A DNA stretch of 64,000 nt from NCBI GenBank assembly GCA_020310875.1, contig CM035407.1:90223132-90287131 (forward strand). Reading direction: 5' to 3'. A program made the translations under genes and the position numbers. The stretch comes from Ceratopteris richardii. Its lineage: Eukaryota > Streptophyta > Polypodiopsida > Polypodiales > Pteridaceae. The notes beneath the pieces are model-generated. The model made no database searches. It saw nothing but the letters and a program-made list of their open reading frames with translations, and was not told where the DNA came from. Below are positions 25,856 to 36,155 of the stretch, piece after piece. The stretch's first letter is position 1. Every line of letters begins with the position of its first letter.

Positions 25856-26556
25856 TTTAACCTTCCAATGTCACAAATCTATGATCTTACCATCACAATG
25901 CTCATCCTCGAGCAATGCTCCCTGACAACGTTGCCAAAATTTGGTGTAGCGCAAGCATGTGAACCACCTCCTTTACTTGTCAATCCACCGAGATGTGAGG
26001 AGGATATGAAGATCGTGAGCAATTCTGGCGAGAAATGTGAGTGACAAGCACATACATGCACACACACACATGCATACAAGGTATGATAACAAAGATAAGA
26101 AATTTGGAAGCTTTGATTCTCAATAACTCAATTACACCCTCAAGAAGCTCTTTTTCTAACTTGCTTACACAAAAATGAGCTCTCTAGCCCTTTTTATAGT
26201 TTCTTGGCTAGTTTTGGCTCGTTTTTAGACCTAATCCTTGGCTCAAATGAGCTCTAAAAATTGAGTTCCTGATGCTATTTGAGGGCTCAGATGAGCCCTA
26301 AAAATTATGAAATCTGAGACATGAGTTCTAGCTAGGCTCCTCAAGCTTGAGGACTCCTCAACTTGCACAACATAAAGTTGTGAAAATGTGAAATGATATT
26401 TACAATGGTTTTTAATGATCAAAATCACTGTTTTTATAGGGATTTTTTTTGAAAATTTGACATATACTTTTTTGAGCTCCCCACATGCTCCCTCTTCTTG
26501 TGTGCCCACTTCTTCAATGCATTCTCGTGTCTGGTGCCAAACCTTGAGTGCCAATA

Positions 26557-27145
26557 CTATAGCTTAGTGTCAAGAGATTGTCATTTAAGTGAGCTCTAGG
26601 GGGGAACAAAGTGGGATGGGTGACCTCCCAAGAAGTATCAAGAACCTCTATCTCCCTTGATTGCTGAGGTCATCCCTCGTGCATAGCCAGCAATGCCAAT
26701 GGTGACTTCCCTGAATTGCATGACAAGGTATGCCAAGGTCTATGCATTGGTCACCACCTTAGTGATAAGCCTTGGGTGGTCGGGTGGGTGCTCACTTTGA
26801 TCGCACAAAAGCAACAAAGCTTTTGCATCCAAATGCTCTAATACCACTGAAGTATTGTGATGGTGATGCACCATAGTGGACCCTCCTTCTTGAGAGCTTG
26901 ATGATGATACTCTTGCAGTAGAAACTTGAGCTACAGATGCCCCACACAGTACTCCATAGAGGGCCTACAGAGTACCTAGAAAACACAAAATACATAGGGA
27001 GTACGAACACAAATTTCTTAGCTATTAGAAATGCAGTCAAAATTATAATTTTTGGTTGACTAGGCCATTATATGTTTTACTAAATGACACATACAAAAGT
27101 ATTTGATAGCCATTTGGCCTTTCATATGGACACTAATAGTAACAT
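26557..27145 (-). mobile_element. Copia-like LTR and leader fragment
   Basis: On the minus strand, TGGTATTAGAGC at about 26,835-26,846 resembles the initiator tRNA-Met primer-binding site (TGGTATCAGAGC). It is preceded by a possible LTR ending in CA at about 26,848 and reaching to about 27,145 (TG...CA, near 300 bp). The internal side, 26,557-26,834, runs into the old gypsy LTR, so the gypsy may have inserted into this element. No coding region remains. I rest this on the primer site alone. Confidence 0.4.
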
Positions 27146-27279
27146 GCCTCACTCTTAAGCAATGCATCTGCTTGAATTAATATTTCTGGCATTCTGCCCA
27201 CCCCAAGTTGTCCCAAGAGATCTATTAGATAGAGTTTCTCACTTGCTCCTCTCTTTTTGCCATTTTCTTTGATGGACTT

Positions 27280-28550
27280 AGCTTCCTTGTGAAAAACCAG
27301 GTTCATTTTGGATATGTCAGTGGTATTTTGCTTCCTCAAGGACAATATCAAATGGTTTTAAGGATGTTTATTGATGACACAAATGCCCTCATTTTGAATG
27401 AAGATGAATGTGTTTCAAGATTTTGGCTTTGTTTGGATTTCTTCTACTCTACCTCTGCTCCAAACTTAACCATGCCAAGACTACATTTAAGTCAATATCT
27501 CAACCACCTCATTAATATCTTCTCGATCAAGGGTGCATGAAGCTTGTCTCAGGTCAATTCTTCATACTTCTTGGGATTTTGTTTGGTTTTGAGGTTTCGA
27601 TGGGCCCAAAATGGGATTGGGTCCTCAACAAGGTTAAATCCAAGCTCTAGTACTAGAAGGGCATGCAGTTGGATGTGGCGGGAGACTTTCTTGGTTTTTT
27701 ACATCATATATTTCCTTGCTTTTTGGAGACCATTAGACTCAATTTCTAGGGACTCTCTTTGGACGAGTGATCCAAATTGAATGGGGATATCAAAAATCGT
27801 GGGATATCTGTACTTTCCCCAAGGAAGTGAACTTCTTGGAAATTTTGGATGTGGAAGCAAATGCCAAGAAGCTTGCTTCAAAACGGATTATCAAAGCTTG
27901 TATTAAAAACAATGAGTCTTGGTCAGAGTTGATCTTCAGAAATAGTCACAACCTCACATTGACAAGATCCCCTAAGTGGTATGATCTCGGCCTTCTTACT
28001 CTTCTTTTTATCTAATTTGGGTGATCTTGAAAGGAAACAGATTGGTTTCATCCCTCTAGTTGACGTAGAACATGATGAATCAATTATGCATTGTCAATAA
28101 AGATTAGAAGTGGGCGACGCGTACAAGAAAACATGAATCCATTCGGTCTCCTAGCATCAAAGAGGTCGAGAAGGTTAATCTCCAAAAAGCCAAAAAACTT
28201 TGTTCCAAAGGCTTTTGTCAATGTAATCATCTCTGGTGTCAATGTGAGCCTTCCCCTGACCTTTTGGCTAGAAGAGTTAGGAACTACAAGAGTTGCGTCC
28301 CCCCCCTTCAAGCATCATAGGGTCTTCATCTTTGAGAACAATAAACTCAAATACAAATGGATCCTCCATGCAGGGGAGCAAAACATCATCAAGCCCCTTA
28401 GCTCAACGTGTATTTCTTCTTTATAACTTTTCGTCTTCCCTATAACTTTTTTTGTCTTCCCTACAATAGAGAGGATAGGACTCGTAGCCTCCTATGTTTC
28501 TCCCTTTTCTTGTATATCCTCTTTTGGTAATATATTTGAGGCGTATTAAA
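27280..28550 (+). mobile_element. 5'-truncated LINE, related to the split LINE
   Basis: The + strand frames match the end of RT and the region beyond it in the large LINE: LRMFIDDTNALILNEDE (motif C, F-I-D-D), then SYFLGFCLVLRFRWAQNGI and SISRDSLWTSDPN, equivalent to the large LINE's LLGIPLGFG...RWNWV and SICRNFLWTGDHN. The 3' end repeats the ccccttcaagcatcatagg segment of the large LINE and finishes in a short A-run at about 28,543-28,550. Several frameshifts and stops are present. It is clearly older than the arm LINE. Confidence 0.7.
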
Positions 28551-29016
28551 AAAATCCTTCAACGATGACATCAAAAAGGACTTTTGTTTAATGTGGCCTA
28601 CTCTAGATATTAGAGGTGTTAGAAAATGACCATACTATCTAATGTTGTGCATCAAGGGTGAGCACATAGAAGATGATGGTCGAGATGGTAGGGCAGCCTC
28701 CTAAGCTCTATTTTGAGCTCCTCCCATTGGCTTATGTATTCCACCTTTGAGGTCAGTAGATGGCCAACAAGAGGAATGCTATCCCAACCTCTTTGGAAGT
28801 TTTGGGTATCAGCGAAGCCCTCCTCTCCATTCATAACATAATGGCTAACGAGGCATAATGAAGCATCTCTATTGAGCCATTCTTCTTGAATTCGAGGTCA
28901 TCTTATAAATTCCCCTCTTGAGCTTAATAGTGCGTAGAAAGAGGAATCCTTCCCAACGTCTTTGCAAGTTTGAGTATTGGTGAAGGTCTCCTCTCTATAA
29001 AGACCCTAAGAGTGTT
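28551..29016. other. Unassigned segment with an internal duplicated block
   Basis: No family recognised. A block of about 65 bases containing CCCAACCTCTTTGGAAGTTT at about 28,757-28,823 recurs in diverged form at about 28,948-29,010 (CCCAACGTCTTTGCAAGTTT). Both copies end in CTCCTCTC. On the minus strand a short frame at 28,652-28,834 has GWDSIPLVGHLLTSKVEY, but nothing supports a gene. Confidence 0.4.
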
Positions 29017-29378
29017 TTTTTTTCAAACCAACTAGTTTGATCATTGAGATACATTCATCCAGATTAGATTGATTTTGAAAGTACAATGAAAGGTCGGCAT
29101 AGCACCCATGGGACCCTCCGAATCCCACAAAAGAGGGGTTAAACATCTAACAACTACTAGGATACATAATTGAATGTCCCACTAAGGTAGCAGCTAGAAA
29201 GAGACAACCCTAATGCTAGATGAGGTAATTGGTTAGAACTTCTCAAAATCCAAACAACTTGACTGCCCAAAGGCCCAACAATGCCCTAGAAAGAGAAGTC
29301 CAATTGTAGCTTGTAGGGGGTTGAACCTTTGTCCAGAACCTACAAGGAGAAGGCACAACCACTCAAGCCAACATGTAT
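29017..29378 (-). mobile_element. tRNA-derived SINE 1
   Basis: Read on the minus strand, the head has a pol III A box TGGCTTGAGTGG (29,359-29,370) and a B box AGGTTCAACCCC (29,317-29,328) spaced as in a tRNA. The 3' end has the LINE-like tail GGGATTCGGAGGGTCCCATGGGTGCTATGCC and an A-run (T-run from about 29,015). Length is near 360 bp. Possible degenerate target duplications are gaccctaagag on the left and gatcctaatag on the right, the right one now interrupted by SINE 2. Confidence 0.7.
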
Positions 29379-29393
29379 ACATGATCCTAATAG

Positions 29394-29693
29394 TTTTTTT
29401 ATTAAATGGAGGTTTGTCCTATGCCTACTCCTCCAAGATTTAACTCTGAAATTGCAATTGTACAAGGAAGGGCATAGTATCCATGGCCCTTATCCCACAA
29501 GAAGAGGGGTTAACATAACTCGTTTAGACTGCAGTCACAACTACAGCGGAGCAAGAAAAACGATGGCACATCAGCCACAAGATACAACTTTCCATGATAA
29601 ACATGTCCCTTACATGTTGCCGATGAGGATTGAACCCTCGTCCCCACCTCAAGAGGCGAGAGGCCCAACCACCCGAATAAGCGGCCTAGGACA
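29394..29693 (-). mobile_element. tRNA-derived SINE 2 with clear target-site duplication
   Basis: A 300 bp element flanked by perfect direct repeats ACATGATCCTAATAG at 29,379-29,393 and 29,694-29,708. On the minus strand the head contains GGGTGGTTGGGCC and a B box AGGGTTCAATCC (29,627-29,638). The tail has CCATGGATACTATGCCC, the gggaggagtaggc-like box, AACCTCCATTTAAT and an A-run. The tail is alignable over about 110 bp with the LINE 3' end at 50.86-50.97 kb, so the LINE enzymes probably mobilised it. It landed in the flank of SINE 1. Confidence 0.82.
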
Positions 29694-29759
29694 ACATGAT
29701 CCTAATAGTTGAGAGCGTGTGATCCAAACACTTTAATGAGGATGACTCATTTGGAAAGT

Positions 29760-30120
29760 TTCTATGTTGGTTCAACTTCCACACTTTAAGATAGGCCATG
29801 GATCTCTTCTAAGATATTATATGCTTCCAAAGAATGCCCTCCCTTCAGGCACCATAAGGTGTTTCCTTTTGGGAACAACAAGATCTAAAGCAAATGGGTC
29901 CCCCATAGAGGGGGCAAAACAGTTATTAACCATTTCTATAATTGTTTCTAATGAGTTTGCAATTATTAGCCAAATCTGGTTTTCTTAGCATCTTCGGGCC
30001 ATCAAACTTGTTTCACCTTCGACCTGTCCTAGTTCTCCTTTGTGAGATTACAAGGGGGGGTCCCATGGGAACTCTGTCCTTTCATTTTTCATTTGTATAG
30101 TTGTTCTTTCTATTAATTCA
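29760..30120 (+). mobile_element. LINE 3'-end fragment
   Basis: The segment cttcaggcaccataaggtg followed by aacaacaagatctaaagcaaatggg matches the last coding stretch of the large LINE. GGGGGGTCCCATGGGAAC at about 30,054 and TTTGTATAGTTGTTC follow, as in the family tail. The 5' part is missing and no open frame remains. Confidence 0.6.
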
Positions 30121-31110
30121 TGCACAAGGGAGATTTGACCTAGCCAAACGTCCTCATCAAAACAAAATAATAAGGTATTATACGCTTGCATCAATCGTTT
30201 GGGTTCATGAATGGATCCAATCTCATTCATATTAGCGCGAAGAATCTTCAAACCATTAGCTTGGTGCTCGCATGAGAGCAATAGGGATTCACCATATCAT
30301 TCAAGAGCTTTTATAATGATGATGATGAGCTCCTTAATGTCCAATAATCAATTGTACCTCCTAAACTTTGGAAACGTTCAAGCGGCTCACAAACTCATAA
30401 AAGACGTATTCAATTCCAATAGGATGTGCAAATGGATCTCGAAAGAGAATAATACATAAACAATACATCCTTATAAAAACACAAATAAGATTCCTCTTTG
30501 ATAATAATTCTTTTTTTTCATAAAATTTGTTCAAATTCATTGGGGTAAAAGCATGTTAATGTGAACACTTTTTAGGAGTATTTATTGCTTTTAAGCCCAT
30601 CATTTTTTAGCTATTACAGAAGATTTTTAAATAGTGAAAAAATAAATTCATAATATCAATTTGCTAGACATATGATCACTACTCATGTGGCAGCCCGCTA
30701 GGTATCGTGGCTGGAACATTGATAGTAAATGTCATTATTCCTCATGTACTCCACAAGGTGGTCAGTCTATGGAGTCCACACCAGTGGAGCACAGAAGGTC
30801 CGTGTGACTTCGTGAGTCACGAGAGAAAGCTACCATCAACAAAGCTATTCCATCAGATGATGAAGGTGAAACACAATCTCTAGGAACGAGTATGAGCAGG
30901 TATGGGGTCTAGCATCTATGCATGCAGCATTTAGGTGCTCCCATGGTTAGGAGTAATTCCTATGGTTCTAATGTAAGAGCCACTATTTTTCAGCAAAGGA
31001 AAGGCACCATCCATTAAGAGTCCATCATTGAAGCAGAAGTAATGAACTAGGTAAACACCTCCTTGATTCTATTTATTCAACTCATTAATAAGCTTGCATA
31101 CTCATTCCAC
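30121..31110. other. Unassigned AT-rich stretch
   Basis: About 1 kb without a recognisable gene or repeat. Short frames exist on both strands but show no family motifs. It may be old transposon internal sequence beyond recognition, or original intergenic or intron sequence upstream of the host-like gene. Confidence 0.4.
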
Positions 31111-31115
31111 CCTAC

Positions 31116-31300
31116 CTAATGAATGCGGGAAGCCGTCTGACCATGAGATAGTTCAATGGGGGCTGTTTGCATACCTAATGCAGATTTTATAGAGTTATTT
31201 CCAAATCTGATATCAATCGGTGTGTCTAATGTTTTGTAATTTAATAGACTAGTTTTACAACCAGTTAAATGACAAGTAGCACCTGGTTCTCTAAGAAGCA
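31116..31300 (-). mobile_element. Copia protease-region fragment
   Basis: The minus-strand frame has GATCHLTG followed by YKTLDTPIDIRFGNNS, the pattern of copia retropepsin and its downstream loop. Only this piece is present and it abuts a copia RNase H piece in the opposite orientation. Confidence 0.55.
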
Positions 31301-31915
31301 AATAGCAGTTGCATTGTCATCAGCAGAAGCTGAGTTTGTGGCCTTCGCTCTCACGACAAAAGAAGGCCTCTGGATCCAAATGGTCATGCAAGAACTCTTA
31401 CTAACGACATCAATTCCCTTGCAGATTATGTGTGATAACCAATCATGCATACATTTGGCTAGCAACCCCAAACACTTAGAGAAAACAAAACATGTTGATT
31501 TAAAGTTTCATTTTATAAATGAACTTGTAGAGAAGAAAAAACTTCAACTCATCTAATGTGGGCTGATATGCTTACAAAGCCTGTGGGAGCAGATAAGTTC
31601 ATCCTCTACAAGAAACATCTTGGAATCATTGAAATCATTGAAATCAAGTAACGTCTATGTCACATTTGAGTACTCTAGTTACAGGGGAGTGTTGAAGTGG
31701 CTTAACTACGATTACGTGGATGTGCCACGTATGAACCATGTGGCCAAACGCCATGTCCCGAAAATAATGTCTTAACATCCGCGACTCACTCATGTGTAGC
31801 ATGATGTAACGATTCGCATATATGTAACTACTATATTGAATCATTAATACATACAGAAGCTGTTGCATGTATCTCTGCATTATCCACGGGCCTGTTAGGT
31901 CCCTTGTTTTCTGCA
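31265..31915 (+). mobile_element. Copia 3' end: RNase H, polypurine tract, 3' LTR start
   Basis: STWFSKKQIAVALSSAEAEF and KTKHVDLKFHFINELV are the C-terminal RNase H signatures of copia elements, followed by WADMLTKPVGADKF. A polypurine tract ACAGGGGAG precedes TGTTGAAGTGGC at about 31,692, the likely start of the 3' LTR. The LTR probably ends near 31,915 but its limit is uncertain. Sequence differs from the two copias in the arms, so this is a third copia family. Broken. Confidence 0.65.
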
Positions 31916-32004
31916 TCCACGAACCACAAAGATATAGTGACTCTACACTTAATCTTTAGTGATATGACTCGAGTAATGGGCATGCATTTATGAAACAATT
32001 TTCC

Positions 32005-33305
32005 TTGTTGATGCAGGTGGATATATCCAGCATATCCAAAAGTTTTAGACCATTGCATATTCTGCCATAAAAAAGAGGATTTCCACACCGTTTATGGCCT
32101 ATCTATCGCTCGTATAGATCCAAGTACTATATTAAAAAAATCGGTTTGTGAGGCAGATTGGTTGTCTGTCTTCAAGGTAACTCAACTCAAGGGGAAGATG
32201 AAAGTTAAGTATGTCAGGCAAGAGTTCTATGATGCACTAATGGTGTTACATTAGAAAGTCTATCAGGAGGTACCAACAAACTATGAATTGTCTTTACAAT
32301 TTGCTAAAGCCTTTGCATTTGAAAACTGTACCACTGATCAAACATCAAAAAATCCAGCTATGTACCAAGTGGCATGGGTTGTAGCTGGAGAAGCTTCTAT
32401 TGAAAGATGCAGGAAGATGGGTACATTGCAGTTGAAAATGCAAAGGTTTTAGAGTTGTTTGAAAGATGATGCTTCACCACTTTTAGAACCTTTGGATGTG
32501 AACTTGCAGGAACAGAAAGAAGATGTCGAGATATATGCTCGACAAGGTATAACAGTTGCTTCAATAAGGTGAGTGGAGGGTACTAAGGTTATACGAACTT
32601 TAGAATTGTTTATTGATAGTGAACAGGATAAGTTGGATAGGGTCGAGATTGATTTGGATCAAGCCAAGGCATGAAAGGCTGCTGAGTCTAAAGTGATTGC
32701 AGTAGTCATTGAGATGAGAAAAAAGTTACAAGTATCCATAGATGAATTAAAATGTGATGTGCGAATGTCTCCTGAGAGGAGGATTCAGTTGGAGAGAAAA
32801 ATTCAGATATATACTATTAATCTGGAGCTGTTACAAGGTGCCTAAACTGGAGGTAATATTTAGCTTTATTGACATTGGTTGGAACATTTTTCTAAGGTTC
32901 AATACTAATCAATTGGATTGTTACATACACAGGCTGAATATAAGTTGCATGAGAATTGTCTCAAGAGTGCAAATCGACATCTATCCTTTGTAAAGAACAC
33001 GTTAAGTATGATGGATTCAAATGAATTGTCACCATTATTGCCATTACCTCCCCCAGAGTTACCATCAGCCATCTTACTCAGTGTTTCATCCATGTGCATA
33101 GCATGTGGTTTGATATATTGAGAAGAGGGTGAGTTTTATAGTGCACCTTATGCCATGCAACCATGCATATCACTATATTTGTTTTGCAGTAGATTGCCGT
33201 GTGTCAATCAATTGTTTAGGACCTGACTGTGGTGCTGAAATACCACAACATGAGCGGCAAACAATCTCTAGATTCTTTGATGGTGGATTCAACTTTCACA
33301 GAGGT
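32005..33305 (+). pseudogene. 5' part of host-like gene: coiled coil and RING-like domain
   Basis: A frame of about 280 codons starts after an acceptor-like TTGATGCAG at about 32,017. It includes HCIFCHKKEDFHTVYGLS, WLSVFKVTQLKGKMKVKYV and a helical, charged stretch toward 32,830, with five in-frame stops. A donor-like GAG|GTAATA at about 32,850 and an acceptor ACACAG at about 32,934 suggest an intron. The next exon runs AEYKLHENCLKSANRHLSFV, a proline stretch, then a RING-like zinc pattern CIAC ... PCNHAYHYIC ... CLGPDCG, with one frameshift inside it. It ends at a good splice donor, AGAG|GTAAGC, at about 33,303. I infer that the gene continues at 52.57 kb. The exact family is not recognised. 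Confidence 0.5.
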
Positions 33306-33349
33306 AAGCTTGTCATGTTGATTAATATTAATAATATTACTTTTTATCC

Positions 33350-33990
33350 ATAGTTGTGGCTTCTTGGTTAGTTGTTTGTAACTAGATATTACTAATTAGG
33401 TTGCTACTTCTTACCTATTACTAAGTAGCTGGTTCTTAGTTACTTGTTACTAAGTATCTATTACTAATTAGATTATTACTAGTTACTGAGTTGCTGATTC
33501 TCAGTAACTTGTTACTATCTATTACTAATTATTACTTAGTTAGCTATTACTAGGTTACTAAGTTATTACTAATTGTCTTGTTAGCAGTTATCTATTACTA
33601 AGTAGATGGTTCCTAGTTAGCCATTAGTAATTAGCTATTACTATTTAGCTTGTTACCAGTTAGTTATTACTAAGTAGCTAGTCCTTGGTTAGTTGTTTGT
33701 AATTAGCTATTACTAATTAGCTTGTTACCAGTAAGCTATTACAAAGTAGCTGGTTTTTAATTAGTTGTTAGTAATCAACTATTACTACTAAGCTAGTTAC
33801 TAATTAGCTATTACTAATAAGCTAGTTACTAATTAGCTATTACTAACTATATGGTTATGGTTAGCTGTTTGTAGCTATTTAGTGTGTTACTAGTTAGCTA
33901 TTACTAAGTTGCTAACTCTAGGTTACTTTTTAGTAATTCGCTATTAATAATTAAATTGTTACAAATTAGCTATTATTAATTAGCTATTAT
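33350..33990. repeat. 14-bp minisatellite, third block
   Basis: About 640 bp of CTATTACTAATTAG-type units, the reverse complement of the left-arm array and the same orientation as the right-arm array. Units are more irregular, with many AAGTAGCTGGTTCTTAGTTA variants. It begins about 45 bases after the splice donor of the host-like gene and ends at the 5' end of the LINE. I read it as the proximal part of one array whose distal part is at 50,967-52,573. Confidence 0.88.
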
Positions 33991-34775
33991 GCGTCGTGAA
34001 GCGTAAGTTTGTAGCTGACGGAGTGGGAGCTGAAGTCGGAGTATTGGAGCTGTCAGAGCTGAAATGGACTCTGTAGCTGAAGACGGAGGCGACAGAAAAG
34101 GTCGTAAGCGCCATAGAGTGTGTCCATCGGGGTGTCTAACGATCGCGCATAAGGAGGTCCATTGTAGTGTCTGTCCATCGTGCACTACCCATCGTTGCTA
34201 CTAGTGTGTCTGTCGCGATCGCTGGCCTGTCCATCGTCCATCATCCATCATTGGCTTGTCCGTTGCGATCGATGGCCTGTCCATCGTTTCTTCTCATCAG
34301 TCATGGACTTTGTGTCCATCGTGGACTAGCTCTCCATCGTGGGCAAGGTTAAGCGTGCTTATTTAAAGTCGTACGCGCTGGTGGATTGTCAGCAGCACTC
34401 GTATCTCGAGTTAAAAAAACAAAGCACTCGCCTCAAAATTTGAAGCACAGCTCTCTCTTCAAATTAAAAGAGGATTTTAGTTCTCCAGGTTTGTGAAAGT
34501 TTTGGGGATGGCGCCAAAACTCTTGAATTTGTGGCCATTGTCTTGGTAAAATGGGCTTTCTACACAAGAGCTCAGATCAATGACATTCCTGTAGCTTTTC
34601 ATGAGAAATCGACACCAAAGCGTTAAAAGGAGTATTAAAAGATCTTCAAAGCTCACTATGTGATCATTTGAGATGGAAAGGGGCCTTTGCATTTTGTCTT
34701 GCTAAAATTAAACCGTTGAAAAGATTTCCAAAGCAAGTAATTCGTGAGCTGTTTTTGCTTTGTCGGGCCTTTGTC
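33991..34775 (+). promoter_or_regulatory. LINE 5' untranslated region with clustered GTCCATCGT motif
   Basis: The region between minisatellite and ORF1 is GC-richer than its surroundings. Between about 34,125 and 34,345 it contains at least seven copies of TCCATCGT or near variants, several directly preceded by GCCTGT or CTTGT, plus CGCGATCG and GCGATCGATGG. A TATTTAAAG sequence lies at about 34,359. Plant LINEs carry internal promoters in this region, so these may be factor sites. That is inference. Confidence 0.5.
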
Positions 34776-36101
34776 ATGGATTTGGCGACCCCCTCATTTG
34801 TGAGAAGCAACCTGGCCCCTCCTCCGGGGGAGACCGGTAACCTAGCCTCTCTGTTGGAGGGGGGATCTTGTGCTGCCCTTGGGGCCTCTGAGAGCGTTGA
34901 ACCCCCCTTGGTTTCCTTCAGTAGATCCGCAATTCTGTCAACTTAGGAGGAGCTCAAGAAAGTTTGCCTCGTCGGCCAAATGTTTGGCCCTAGGCCCCCG
35001 CTCGAAACCGTGCGACGGTGGCTTCGCAATGAGTGGTTCCCCCGTGGGTTAATTGTTTGTAAGTGTCAGTTCTTACCGGCAAACCACATGTTGCTAGTCT
35101 TTGAAAATGAAGAGTATGGCATTTCGAGCCCTAAGGGTAGGAACCTGGCAACTCGGCCATGCGACCCTATGCCTATTGAGATGGTCCCCTAATTTTACTC
35201 CCGACAAATCGAAATCGCTTCGGTACCCTCTCTGGGTTGAGCTCCCTAACCTGCCATACTTCTTGTACAACTTTGTGTGGGAAATTGTTTCTCCTATCGG
35301 CAAGCCGTTAGCCTCACCCGAGGACATTGGTGGTCTCATTTATGAAGGTGCAAGACACTCGTTCAACGCTCGGTGGCACCCTCAAATTTGTGTCGAGGCT
35401 AACCTCAGCTTGCCGCTTCCATCGAAGATCAAAGTGGACTTGGGCGAAGGGGATGTATGGGAGCAAGACATCAATTACAAAAACCTTCCCAACGCGTGCT
35501 TTCGTTGTGGCCAACAAGGTCACAGGATTAAAGATTGCCCTTTGAGACAAAAAAACAAGCGAAATCAAGAAGCCCCCAGAAACGCTCAAGACAACAAAGG
35601 GGCACTGACTCACTCGACATAGGAAGAGGAAGTCAAGGGCCCCCTTAATCCAGAAGCTGATGCACACGGGTTCATCGAAGTCAGAAGAAGAGGAAAAGAA
35701 GCCCTAGGGCGACCTCTGAGCGAAACAACATGTAAGTTACCCCCTCCAGCAACTTGTATTGCAATCTGGAAAAGGAGATCAATGCGTTTGACTACCCAGG
35801 TGGGAACCAACTTGAGGTGGACACCAACAACAAAGCCCTAGAGATCCCTGACAATAAAGAAACCTCCCAGGAGGGTTACACTACAAGCAAAGAAGACGGC
35901 TTTACTACTAGTAACGAAGATAACATGGATAGTGAAAGTTCCATCATCGGATCGACTATTCCGGAAATGGTGTTGAAAACGGTGCCCAGTTCTTCCCAGC
36001 AGGAGGCATCTCACAAAGGAAGCTATGGAGTTACCCTGGAAAAGCCCCCACAAGAACCTATTGCTAATTCGGGATCCGATCCCAGCGAAAAAGAAAGATG
36101 A
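34776..36101 (+). pseudogene. LINE ORF1 (gag-like, DUF4283 plus CCHC knuckle)
   Basis: Starts MDLATPSFVRSNLAPP. The N-terminal half has the DUF4283-like order: ETVRRWLRNEWFPRGLIVCK, LLVFENEEYG, then SLRYPLWVELPNLPYFLYN and IGKPLASPEDI. A CCHC knuckle CFRCGQQGHRIKDC lies at about 35,495-35,537, followed by a low-complexity acidic tail ending SGSDPSEKER. Such proteins bind LINE RNA in plant L1 elements. The frame is interrupted by TAG at 34,944 and 35,620 and by frameshifts near 35,180 and 35,720. This half of the LINE is not duplicated in the left arm. Confidence 0.85.
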
Positions 36102-36155
36102 ATCCAAGAAAAGAAAGGACAAAGCTCCCTCCCGCAAAGAGGGCTCACTACGATA

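Larger units (their letters stand above)
21431..26556 (-). mobile_element. Older, reduced gypsy copy of the same family, with an insertion
   Basis: Diverged relative of the young gypsy. From its 5' end (high coordinates): LTR 25,942-26,556 (615 bp), primer-binding site at about 25,922-25,936, leader tandem repeat, the acidic linker (about 24.6-25.15 kb), RT (about 23.88-24.6 kb), then, beyond an insertion at about 22.08-23.87 kb, the second protease domain (21,540-21,809) and its charged upstream segment (to about 22.08 kb). Gag, the first protease and integrase are not present. It is a fossil with many breaks and clearly older than the arm copies. Its post-integrase protease shows that this feature belongs to the family and not to one copy. 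The first 110 bases (21,431-21,540) are not recognisable. Confidence 0.8.

Noticed and set aside
29560-29693. tRNA gene on the minus strand
   Set aside because: The A and B boxes are present but no cloverleaf folds, and the sequence continues into a LINE-like tail with a target duplication. It is a SINE head.
30121-31110. A hidden gene in the central unassigned stretch
   Set aside because: Frames are short on both strands and no domain motif or splice logic could be found.
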